This document shows positions 1 to 10,804 of a stretch of DNA of 64,000 nt, piece after piece. The translations under genes were made by a program, and so were the position numbers. Under the pieces are notes generated by a model. The model ran no database searches, was not told where the DNA came from, and worked only from the letters and a program-made list of their open reading frames with translations. Source of the DNA: Monilinia fructicola. Taxonomy: Eukaryota; Ascomycota; Leotiomycetes; Helotiales; Sclerotiniaceae. Location of the stretch: the NCBI GenBank assembly GCA_008692225.1, contig VICG01000009.1, forward strand, positions 1,674,001 to 1,738,000, written 5' to 3'. Each line of letters opens with the position of its first letter. Within the stretch, counting starts at the first letter, position 1.

Positions 1-1924
1 ACAGCGGCCCAAACGGCCGGTGCCCACTAAGTAAGTTATTAGCCCAATTTCCCGCGTTTCAAACACCAAGACAAGAAACTCACATTAGAATTTTCCACTG
101 TAGCGGGTAACGCACTCGGAAAACAGCTCCAAATCATTACAAACCCACTATACACAAACGCAAAGGCATTAATCGCCACTCCATATCGTCCTAAACTCCA
201 TCGCGCGGGCGGTAAAGGCTCTCCCATCATACGTTTCAAGAGAACACATCCGATGGATATCATATAGGTAGAGAGAAAAGCGAGGATAGAAAGAGAAATA
301 ACAGTCTCGAAAGCGAAGGAGGAACCGAGGTTGATGAGACAGAGGAAGACAGCGACAATGGAGGTTAGGTAAATGGCGTTACAGGGGGCGTTGCGTTTGT
401 GATTCATCTGTGGTGGTGGGAGTTAGGGAGCTTTGGGGAAATATTGAATATGAGGATGGGGTAGGAACAGTCAAATCAGATCCATACCTGCGAAATCCAT
501 GTTGAAAAGGGAAAACCATTATCTCTAGAAAAGGCCCATAGCTCTCTGCTTGTAGTAGCTAACGCCGTAATATTACCAGAAAATATAAGGATGAGAAGAA
601 TAGCCGTGAGCACCGTAGACAGGGCAACAGAACCCGTGTTTCGAAATAGAACTAGATATGGAGCTGGTGATGCGATAGCTGCGTCGAGTGGTCCGATGCA
701 GAAAAACATGGTAACCAGTGTAATGAATCCTAGTAAGACATTAAAGATATAACTCCACCACATGGCACGAGGAACATTAATTGAGGCATCTTCTACCTCT
801 TCGGCTAGTAGTGTGTGAGTACTTAGCTGTTAGCATTATGTCAGGAAATTGATTACTTACAGATATGCACCGCGCAATCAGAACCTAATATTCCATCCCG
901 TTAGCCACTTCAATGGCTATAAAGAAAAAAACTCCCTTGTTACTCACCGAGACTACAATACAGCACGCCGATTTGCGCAATTAAACAACTCGCCCCTGTA
1001 TTACTCCAACCTCCATTGTGAACCACATCCAGGAACACAGAGTATGCCGAATTCTTCGGCGCCATAGCCCACAACGGTACAATCGTCACGATGAATCCTG
1101 CTAAATGTCCAAACAACGAAGTTGTTTCAATTATAGGCAGGTGCCTTGCACCCCAGGTATTAACACCTATAGTGAAAAGTAGATAAGCTATTCCCAATAG
1201 TGTTAATTGCCATTTTGTAAATGGGTAGTCTTTGTTTTGAATATTGATGACCGATTGAGTGAGATTAGTGAGCATGAAGAGGCAGCTGGAGAAACTGGCA
1301 ACCCAGCCAAGCCCTGACATCCAGCCTGTGATATAGCTTAGGAACTTTTGGTATCTGTGAGGGGAAAATTCTGAAACCCAGTGATATTGACCTATGAATT
1401 TGTTAATCCCATTGTCTGCCATATGGAAGAATACCGCGAGAGGGACTTACCACCGCTCGTAGGAGCCATTGATGCCATTTCTGCAAGTGAGGCCACGATT
1501 GAAGAGTAACACGTCACTGTTCCAATGAACACCCAAAGGGTTCCTGCAAACCCTCCATTGATCAAGCCTACGCTCAGTGACCTATACTCTTGTCAGAAAA
1601 GATTTCCGGTCGTTATAGAACATACTAACACTAGTGTAAACTCCCATGTAGCCATATAGCTTGATATAAATCCAAGAGTCGACAGTAAATCGAAATTTCT
1701 CTATATCTCAATTATTTCAAAGCCTAGACAGAGAAGCTTTTCTCATAATCTGCACCTACCTGGAACTCCTGTGTTTTGCCCAATCTCTGCATATCCGTTA
1801 GATCATTTTGAGTATCTCCATCTCTGCCACCTGAAGTCGGCGACGCAGCTTCTGTATTCGTTTCCCGCTCATCAACATCAATACTCTTTCGCCCTATGAT
1901 TTTCTGTTCATTATATGATGGCAT
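1..1924 (-). CDS. APC-superfamily amino acid/GABA/choline-type permease (3' end cut by window)
   Basis: Plasma-membrane, proton-coupled permease of the fungal APC superfamily (amino acid/choline transporter branch). The start at 1924 gives a hydrophilic N-terminus followed by many membrane segments. Recognisable pieces are 'GLINGGFAGTLWVF', 'SLAEMASMAPTSGG' spliced to 'QYHWVSEFSP', and 'YITGWMSGLGWVASFSS', which are typical of fungal GABA/choline permeases. At least six exons are needed; donors such as CAG|GTAGGT near 1755 and AAT|GTGAGT near 84 fit. The last visible exon reads 'WAPAVWAA' and runs off position 1, so the C-terminal membrane segments are outside the window. The substrate cannot be assigned from sequence. 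Reading frames are intact. The next gene downstream in the window (APC4) lies on the same strand, so 1925-2379 holds this gene's promoter. Confidence 0.9.
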
Positions 1925-2379
1925 AATACCCGATTTGAGCTACCGGAGCAATTGGGTCGGAGTCACAGGGGGCAAAGTATCAGCAGAGACGTTGAAAAAG
2001 ATGACAGACGCGGGGAAAAGCTATCATGGAAAATGAGCGAGTATCGGATTGTGCCTTGGTATCATTATTATGCTATACTTCTTACTCCAAGGTTTTCGCT
2101 CCAATCTGCATCGAAGAGACTTGGTCTTTAGTACACGCCTAGTGCAGTCTGCCGGCACTACTGCCCCTCACTACGCTCTTTTGGGTAATAGTCTTGAAAG
2201 TTTACTGAATAATTGAAGCTTCCATTGGCCGACTTTCCATTATATGATATTTGTGTGATTTCCAAATTTGATCGGTGGATATTAGCACGCATGTTCGATG
2301 CAATCTGCAAAGCGGTCGAAGACTACCTAGTCTCTTGTCAACGTTTGTTACCATGGAAACATAATGTTCTTACTCGGAT
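1925..2379. promoter_or_regulatory. Intergenic: promoter of the permease and 3' end of APC4
   Basis: This 455-bp stretch separates the start of the permease from the stop of the APC4 gene, both on the minus strand. I see no conserved ORF and no clear repeat. It must contain the permease promoter and the APC4 terminator, but no specific site could be identified. Confidence 0.5.
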
Positions 2380-5022
2380 TCATGACATTGGAATATCTTC
2401 ATCCGCATCTTTATCAGGAGGTGCTCCAGCCCATTTGAAAACTTTATAACGAAGTTTATCTTTGGCCAAAATGACCAATCTTTTCATGTCGTTACTTCGT
2501 TTCGAGTCGATTTGCGGTCGAATTATCATGTTTTCTGGAGCAATTGATCTTTCACCTGCAAATTCAGTTTGCAGGAATTTGTCAATTACTTCTTCATTAC
2601 TTAAAATTATTGCCTTAGAGCGACTTGCGGAAAGTCGATGAGGGTGATATTTTATGTGGGCGCCACCTTCGGTGTTGTACGGTATTCCGAGAAGATTACA
2701 CTCCCCTAAAGCCATGTTAGTTCTGGAAGATAGCGTGGAATGCGCCTTACCGTTGGCCTCCCACAGAACGAGTATAGTGCTATCATCTATAAATTTGAGA
2801 TCCTTGATTCGGCCATCGCCAAGCTGAAGAATGGATGAATTCGTGCTGCGTACAGTGCTAATGCCGTTCTCGATAAAAAGCTCAATTTGGATGATTTGCA
2901 CTATTGTCTAGTCAAATCACAAGCCTATGAGTTCGTGAACAGTACATTGACTGACCTTGATTCAAAGAGCCTTTTGGTACAAAGGCAATATAGGCATAAC
3001 AAGCATTACGATCCTGCCATTAATTAGCCCTGGACTGTATAGCCTATATCAATACCGACAATAATATTCATCTTCATCTCGATCGGCACATCCTTTTGAG
3101 CCATTCCTAGTTCACTAGCCCTGCCAAATAAGACGTTGCTTTTCTCAGCGTCTGCAATCTGAGCAAAGATAGCAGCTGCCTGGATTCTTAAATACTGGCA
3201 GAGAAATCCCACTTGTGGCAAAGTCTTCCTGTATTTCAGACCCTGCTCTTGCTTTTCCAACTGCCTTGTGAGCAAATCAAAGATTTGAACGCCCTTTCGT
3301 ACATAGGCATTTTCATCCTCGTAATCTTCAGGCGTAACCTCGTCAATAAAAGCTGCCAATGGACTGTTGGTCATAACTGTCTGGATGTATAGTAATACTT
3401 TACCATGGTCAATAGAAGCCTCTTTCTCAGCATTGTCATCGCTCTGTGAAGACGCATCAGATGCCAGCCTATCAATCTCATAACGTAGCCAAGCCGAAAA
3501 AGAGGTAAAGAGCTCAAGCTCATCCACCACTTGGAGCAAGATTTTGGCAGAAACAAGACGCAAAGATGCGACTGTATCCATTATTGAGGTTATTTGAGCA
3601 CTTGAGAAACCCAAGGAAGAATCAGGGCCTTGAAATTTGGCAATTCCATTTAATCGACTGAGAATGACAGAACAGCGATCAAGGGCTGGGAGCATATTCT
3701 CATGAACCAAACGTCGTAGGTTTTCGAGGCCTGATACCACTGCCTTGTCCCATCTTTTATGGCCCTACAAATTTAGTTCAAATGTCACGAACAACAGAAA
3801 AGAGAATCTTACTCGTTCTGTCAGCTCATCTACAAGCCACTCACGCACAGCTGGGAAAGTATGGCCGGTTGCAACTGAATGATAAAAAGCCTGTACAATA
3901 TCTCTATTACCTTGTTCAGCAAGAGTTTCATTGATATTTCTAAGAAATCTGCTGGGCAATTCTTGTGTTGATTTCCACTCAGCAAGCATTAGACTTCGTA
4001 TCTGGTTGATATATCTGAGAAGGTTCTCCAGAGCTGTTGACCGCGACGCAAGAATGGAAAGATATTCGCTCGAGGCTGATAAGAATCGAAGATCCATCGG
4101 AACGAAATAGATTCTTTCTTCAGATTCGGTGGTTTTCATGAGCAATGCATGGGTCGAATACAGTTTGTGAGATGCATAAGAAACAAGATATGCTGGGCGT
4201 CTTTGAACGATGACTGGAGCCTTGAAAGAGCCTACAACAAATGAGTCGTAAATACTAAGATGAATGTTACCCTCCTTCGTCCCAACAACCATGACATCTG
4301 CCATGTCGTTATCTTCTGGGTCAAGGGGGCGGAAAAGCGCATCTAGAGATGATCTGGAGCTGAAAACCTCATCTCTATTATGGAATTATAAGTAAGGTTC
4401 CACAAAGAAGGGCGGTAGACAAACTTACGAAGTTCCTCCTGCAGGAAGGACACTTAGCTTTGGCAGACTAGACTCGATGTCAAGAAGAGCGAGGTCTCTA
4501 GGTAAGTTCAAGACAGCCTTCCCTGTGGATAATTCCGACTCATCTCTAAATATCTTTTTCAAGGTATCTGGGACAAGCTTTGAGCTTTTACCCTCAACTC
4601 TTCCACCAATGTAATTTGAACTCCAACCCATGCACGTGATTCCCGAGAACTCTTGATCATCTGAAGTTGTAGAGAAGTGGTGAACCACCTTTGCGCTTTC
4701 AGCACCAACAAGGCGTACAGACCCGTCACTCCAAGCGATTGCTATTAATTGGCCTACACATGTATTAGCTTAAGGAAATTAATGATGGCTAGAGCTGCTC
4801 GAGACCATTTGGTTTCCAGCTAATCTTTTCAACACGAAGAGTATTGACTTTTTGTGCAGCCCCATAGACTCTCTGTCCATTCAAGCGATAGATCAAAACC
4901 TGCTGATCCATACTGCCCAACGCTATCAGGTCCATCGAAGGACAATATACGAGCAATTCTGGATTAATCGTTTGATGCAGAGTTTTCTCGCCGAGTAATT
5001 CGAGATGCTCGACCTCTGCCAT
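2380..5022 (-). CDS. APC4: Anaphase-promoting complex subunit 4 (APC4)
   Basis: Scaffold subunit of the APC/C ubiquitin ligase in the nucleus, linking the platform to the catalytic arm. The N-terminus (residues about 15-180) is a WD40-type region ('CPSMDLIALGSMDQQVLIYR', then 'QLIAIAWSDGSVRLVG'). The middle carries the long helical APC4 domain ('LRRLVHENMLPALDRC', 'VILSRLNGI'), and the C-terminal blade ends '...DEDIPMS'. Six or more exons join in frame: introns near 4750-4800, 4353-4430, 3765-3820, about 3017-3063 (short, least certain) and about 2893-2955. The start at 5022 follows an in-frame stop and opens with 'MAEVEHLELL'. No frame break was found. Assignment rests on the domain order and the family-typical helical motif. 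Confidence 0.87.
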
Positions 5023-5464
5023 CTTGTCTGCTACCTAAATTTTTTATCTATGACAGGAAGATTCTGTTGACAAAGCGGGTGGTTTTCACATTTCTTAGCA
5101 AGTAGGTAGTCACTTAATGAGTCAATGATAGTTTTACAAGGACGGCGCGTTGTGTAAATATGCCTACGCATTGTTGTCGCGAGTACGTAAGCGAATCGAC
5201 AGTTGAATGTTCGCCCTTTCCGTTTTTGGCAAATCAGAGAGAGACCCGGGCCTTCCTACGTAGCTAGATTCTGAAATTGCCGTGTAGATATTTTCTGATC
5301 TTGGACTATTTCTGAGTCATCTTTGTAAAGGTTTGTCTAAATTTAATAGAAGATCAATAAGTTTTATTTTCTATGACTAGTACAACAAATAAAGATTATG
5401 GGTTGCCATCCATCCTGCGCCATGCACTTCATTCAAATCGCATCCATTTTCAGCACCAGTATCC
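5023..5464. promoter_or_regulatory. Intergenic between APC4 promoter and delta-COP 3' end
   Basis: A stretch of about 440 bp without a supported ORF. It holds the APC4 promoter and the coatomer delta 3' UTR. It is AT-rich around 5335-5400, and nothing else distinctive is seen. Confidence 0.5.
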
Positions 5465-7222
5465 TTACTCTACCAAATAAGAGTCAGCGACTGACTTGAT
5501 ATCTTTTGAGAAATCTACGGCCTCGTTCAATTCTAGTAATGTGACGTTGGTAACCTGAGTGATTGTTAGTCTCTGGCGGCCGCCACAGGAAAAATTGACG
5601 ATAACTTACATCAACATCAATGAAAGGATTTGTTTTAGCAAACTTGATCTGCATTGGGAAGAAATCATTCTCATCTCCATCTTGAACTTCGAATTCGAAA
5701 GAGCCCGCTCCATTAGAAGAATCCACAGATCCAATTGTCCACTCAAGGCTATCTCCAGAGACCTCATACGTTGCGTCAAAGCTAGATACACTTGGCTCGC
5801 TTGAGGCGTATGGAATGGTGACGGTAACATCCTGAAGAGGATCTTCTCCAGTAAGTTCGTATTCTACGGTAATGTTGAGAGGATCGCCTTGGCCTCCAAC
5901 AACCCACACAGTGAATTGAATCGGTAGGGCACTAGTGTCATCTGTTTTTGGCTGAGCTCTCCACCGTAAGACACCAACCGAATTGTTGACAGGAAATCCT
6001 TTTGAGACATTACTCATCTGGATTGCCTTAGAACCACTGAATATGCCCTTATCAACATTTGGATGTGTGCGGAATTGCACTCCGTGACTTTGGTTGGCAA
6101 CGAGATCTAATTTGACCTTGGTAAGCGTAGGGTCTGAGATTCTCAAATTCAAATCACCCTTCACCTCCAAGGAGTTGAGTGATCCATCGCGAGACAATTT
6201 GGCGTTGATCGACTCCGAGATCGTAACGTGGATGGCGTCGCGGTCTAATGCAGAGGGGGTGTGAGGTGGTTGTTCAGCAGCAGCAGGTGTAGGATGATTA
6301 GGTATAAGTGGCGACGAAAACAGTTTCTTCTACTTCAGCACCCATATCGCCACGTACTCTTTCGAACATGTCTGTAGTTTTTGACTTCTTTCCTAACTGC
6401 ATTCCTTTACCCCTCGGTGCACTAGTTCTGTGAAACATCAGCCTCGACGGTCTTGCAGCGACCAAGTGATGACTTACTTGAAAGACTTATTCTTCGCCGC
6501 TTCATATGAATCGTAGGTCTCGGTATTGGCAGATTGCGTAGGTGGTGTATATGTCGGATACTGCGGTCTACTTGGTATAGCACTTCTACCACTCCTTGAA
6601 ACCTCCTTACGCTGCATTTCCAATTGCTTTGCCTTGCGCTTGCGTTCTTCAGTGGCCTCGAGCTCTTTATTCTAGAATTCGATTAGTCAGGTTTCTGTAG
6701 TAAATCTTGCACAAAGCTCACTCTCGAAATGATTTCTTGTATCCTTTCTTCATGACTCTCCATCTCCAAGAAGGTTTTTATTTGGCTGATTGTGAGGTTC
6801 TCTCGATAGCCAAGTGTGACAAGCTCGTCAAATGCACTGAGTAATTCGTATGCATTCTTTAGAATCTCTCTCTCGTCCAAGGTCCTGCATGTGCTAGTGA
6901 CCACTTGTGCGAATAGGTGTAATGAATCGATATCTTGTAAGATGTTGGACTGCTTGTTGGTGATGAGAACCATGTATAATTCGTCCAGAGGCTGATACAC
7001 GAATCGCACATTATCTTGTTCGACTGTCGTATGCTGAGTTGAAGAGTCTGCCAGCTTTGGAAATGATGCCAGAAGTGCTTCAATCCTGGATCTTTGCATT
7101 TCGCGAAACTGCCTGGAGAGGACAGCTTTTCCCCCCCGGGTGCAAATCGAAGCTGCTAAGACAACCTAACGCACTGTTAGCAAAAAGAAATAAAGAAATA
7201 CGAGGAAGAGTTCGCGTACCAT
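5465..7222 (-). CDS. RET2: Coatomer subunit delta (delta-COP)
   Basis: Medium chain of the COPI coat F-subcomplex, acting in retrograde Golgi-to-ER vesicle formation. The start codon at 7222-7220 is a single-codon first exon (ATG|GTACGC) spliced to 'VVLAASICTRGGKAVLSRQF', the conserved longin-like beginning. Residues about 20-150 form the longin domain. A charged linker follows ('NKELEATEERKRKAKQLEMQ'). The C-terminal half is a mu-homology domain ('DPTLTKVKLDLVANQSHGVQF' region, 'VLRWRAQPKTDD'). The last exon ends 'SVADSYLVE'. One frame break lies near 6317-6320, where a 4-T run on the coding strand seems to hold one extra T; dropping one T joins both conserved frames. This is probably a sequence error. 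Confidence 0.93.
6317..6320 (-). other. Frame break in delta-COP (apparent +1 in T4 run)
   Basis: On the coding strand the frame carrying '...GAEVEET' runs into a stop shortly after this TTTT run. The conserved continuation, 'PLIPNHPTPAAAEQPP' and the mu-homology domain, is in the next frame. A single extra base explains the shift. No splice-site pair of plausible length would do so. Confidence 0.75.
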
Positions 7223-7829
7223 TTTGAGAGAAAAGTGAGCAATCTACTTCTTTCCAATGGATGTCGAAAACTGTAGATGTATAGAGTCCAGATTGTATTG
7301 CAATGTGTATATCGGGCGGTGGGCTGGATGATGTTCCGACAAGGGATCTCCACGTGACTCACAGGCTAATGAAAGCTAATTTAGCGTCAAGTGCATGGAG
7401 CTCCAAAAGCGCGCTACGATCTTGATCTCCTAAACTCTACAAATACTCAAAGAATTAAAACGGCACATACTCAATCCTCAACAACAAGTAAATGTGATTA
7501 CTTTATTCTTACTTTATCATCATTTGTTATTGAGAGAGCAACGAAGGTGGTACTTGAATTCCTTCATTTGAATGAATATTTGTCCACGATCCTTTGTTCC
7601 GCCCACCCCCGTGCATACTGTACTCTGCACTCTGTACTCTGTACGGAAAACCTTTCACCTTTACTCTTACGCGCGAAACCAAGAAATCCATCATACCTCA
7701 GGCTTGAGAGTAATTTTCTTATTTTTAGATAATCCCATCCTTACACCTCCTTCCACCCCCTTCCACCGATAACTTTTTTTTAAAGAACGATCTCGGCATT
7801 TTGTCGAAGGCATAGAATCAACAAAACTC
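7223..7829. promoter_or_regulatory. Divergent promoter: delta-COP / DUF2420-like gene
   Basis: 607 bp between two divergent starts. It contains CACGTGAC at 7351-7358 (reverse complement GTCACGTG, the Cbf1-type E-box) overlapping TGACTCA at 7355-7361 (the Gcn4/AP-1 core). The right half is CT-rich and contains pyrimidine tracts close to the plus-strand start. No ORF here is supported. Confidence 0.5.
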
Positions 7830-10804
7830 ATGAGCTTGTCGAGTCTTCCACCTACAACTTTCCACACCATGGTGGACGATAGCATGGAGATAGCTTCCGA
7901 GCATGGCCATAACATAGTGGAAGAGGATATTGATATCGATATTGATCTTACTACTGGCCATGTTGATGAAGACGATATACTAGATGATGTCGATGCTGAT
8001 GCAGACTTCGATACCAATATTGATGACGTGCCCGCACAAATCGAGACAGATGATCTGATGGTTGATGATGACCGTGATGATGCATCGTACCATATGGTAG
8101 ACGCAGACTTGTTGGAGGAAGAAGCAGATGATCACAATATGGAACAAGATCCTGCTGTAATGTCTTTTGCCGGCGATCATCCTTCTGATATTTCTTTCAA
8201 TGAGATACAGCCTGCAGAGTCGAGTATTGAGGATGTCGGCGTTTCTGATCAATATTGGGACGATTCCCAAGTGGCACAACCGTCAGCTGGAACTTCAAAT
8301 GCGCAAGACTCAGAGGCAACCGTTTATGGTTCAGAAAACATAGTCGAAAATACTGCCGATAGTGCCGATAGTACCGATAGTGCCAATGATATAACTACCC
8401 AGGATGCCCAGGGGCCTGCACCAAACCTGTTTCCTCATTCACCCACTGAAAAAGAGACCCAGCCCAGCAGCCCACAAAATCCCAAGTACGATGACTCTAA
8501 TGGAGAGGTTCTCGAAAATGATTTGAATGAGCCTACAGACCCTGTCGAGGCTATTGATCCCAATACAAATACGGAGGATGAAGAGAATCTTGATCTAAAC
8601 ACAATCCCTAATGAAGATGACTCCAATGTTGTTATAAATGCCGAGGATCAAGAACAAGCACATCCCAATCTGAATACAGCTTCCGATAAAAGTGGCACGA
8701 TCGATCCACACAACTCTACATCTGAGTCCTTGGAAGATTTTGAGAAACAGAATCATGCTCGTGAAATAGTAGTTAAATACAATAACCGCAACTACCCATT
8801 GATCAGAAGGTCTTCCACAGATCACCCCAACGAGTTTTTTTTTGAGGACCACTCCATAGTTGAGAAACCATTCAATGAGTTTTACGCCGAGATCCGCAAG
8901 GTTCTCATGGAGGAAAATCTCCCTAAAGATGACAAGATTAGCTTAGTTATCGAAGAGCTTCAATTGGTAATCGAGGAGGTTAGTATTCATGAAAATCCCG
9001 TTCTCACTCCTGAGCATTGCTAACTGCTTCTGTAGACCCAGCTCGCAAATTATCCCGATAATCTGAGCCTAGGCCAAATCATTCGCCTATACGAAAGGTT
9101 GGTCAATAATGATGGCGCAGGAAATGTACCTCCCTTGAATTTAAGACTTGTCATCCAACAAACAGGTCCTGATAGATTCTTCGCACTCTCGAAGGGAGCT
9201 GCTGAGGGTAAGGGCTTACTTGACTATGTTACTTGGGACGCTGATAGTGAAGACGATCCAACCGAATTCGGAGAGCCTACCGACCATTATGGCAGTGAAT
9301 CTCCCGTTGACCAATATAAGCCAGAACCCGAGGGGGAAGAAAGATCTAGTGCAGTTCGCGATGTGCACGATGGGAATTCCAACACTGAACTTGTCGCCGA
9401 CGTCCGTGATGAACAACCGCATCTTGAACACGCTGAATCTGCCACTTCAGCCAGTGATGAAGCCCCACAAGAAGAGCAGGGAGACGTTCAAGAAGAAATT
9501 AATGATCCACAATCAGCACCTGCAGAAGTACGACAGTCCCCTGAAAAGTCGCAGCGACCGGAGGACGAGGACGAGGTCGACGAAGATGGGGATTTCATCG
9601 ATTATGAAGATGAAGAGGATGTTGAGAAATCCTCCAACAGCAGAGCTTTGAAGTCTGAACTCCCTGAGGCTGATGAAAGCAGGCCACACAACGGTAGATC
9701 CACCGATTTTACTTTACCATGCGTTCTTCCTGCAACTTGTCTTTGTTCCACCTGTAGTGACCTTGTTCTAACTGAATGTCAAGCGGCAGAAGAAGAGTCT
9801 CGTCGGAACTCGCTTTCTCTCAGAGCAGAGAATCTAACCGAGGGGTTAGACGACGAAGTTGGTGAAAATACGGCCCACACTAATGAGGCTGCCCAGCCCA
9901 AAGAAAATTTTCAAGATGTAGAGAGCGATATTGATTATGAAGAGGAGCCCGCAGACGACAACTTCAACGTCGAGGAACAAGAGCATACCAACGAATATCT
10001 CGACCCTGAGGAAGGAAATGTCGCAACACCAAACGGCATCGAAGATGTAAACACCTTGAACGATACCAATAGCGACGACCGTGAGTACATTTCGCTCAAT
10101 GAGAATAACGAGATTGAAGAAAATGGAGAAGGCAAAGGCCTTGACCTAGAAGATCATACTCTTCAAACATCTCACGATGACTACAATGAGACTGAGCAGA
10201 ATGGAGATAGCGAAGGCCTCCATCTAGCAGAGAGTATCCTGGAAGTAAACAATGTGGAAATTGGGTTTGAAGGTGACCTCGACAATGGAGAGCAGGATGA
10301 GTTTGGGGGAGATGAGTTTGATTTGGGTGTTGGAGATGAAGAAACCGAATTCCCCCAAACCTACCAACTGGATCATGATACTACCTTTGATGGCAGCAAC
10401 AACTTCCTGGGAACACCTGTCGGCGAGCATACCGCGACTACCACCAACATAACCTTGAACGAAACAGCAGCGGAAACAGACAGCGCCACGTTCACCAATG
10501 CTTCCATCACTGAACACCAGGGAACGAAGCCAAGTCTTGTCAATGGACAAGACCAGGAAGACGAGATCGATTACGATGACGATGACGATGATGATGAAGA
10601 CCCCCTGTCTCCAGCGATTCCCCCGCAATCTTCAACTCCGACTTCGAAAGAATCACCTGTTTCGAACTCGGGAAAAAGGCTTAGGGCCGAAACAGACTTC
10701 GAAGATGGCGATGATGCGGTCACCAATGGTCAGTATTTCCCACGCTTTCACTCTTTCAAGTATGTCGCTAACAATGAATAGAAGCTAAGCGAATTCGATC
10801 ATGA
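7830..10804 (+). CDS. Large acidic fungal protein, DUF2420-like
   Basis: Product of about 924 residues, extremely rich in Asp and Glu. The only compact conserved segment lies around residues 310-440 ('REIVVKYNNRNYPLIRRSS', 'ISLVIEELQLVIEE' spliced to 'TQLANYPDNLSLGQIIRLYE'), followed by 'NLRLVIQQTGPDRFF'. It resembles the fungal family of unknown function DUF2420, from memory only. Exons: 7830-8978, 9036-9693, 9784-10728 and 10782-10804. Intron 9694-9783 is 90 nt and in frame, so it is easily missed: read through, it gives an incongruous Cys/hydrophobic patch. The last intron leads to a short C-terminus 'EAKRIRS'. An alternative start lies at 7869. Low-complexity acidic tails suggest a nuclear or chromatin role, but this is inference. 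Confidence 0.75.
9694..9783 (+). other. In-frame 90-nt intron in the acidic-protein gene
   Basis: It starts G|GTAGAT and ends TCAAG|CGG, with CTAACTGA just upstream of the acceptor. It is a multiple of three and has no stop, but its translation is hydrophobic with four Cys ('TLPCVLPATCLCSTCS'), in sharp contrast to the Asp/Glu-rich surroundings. Splicing yields a smooth 'NAAEEESRR' junction. Confidence 0.7.
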
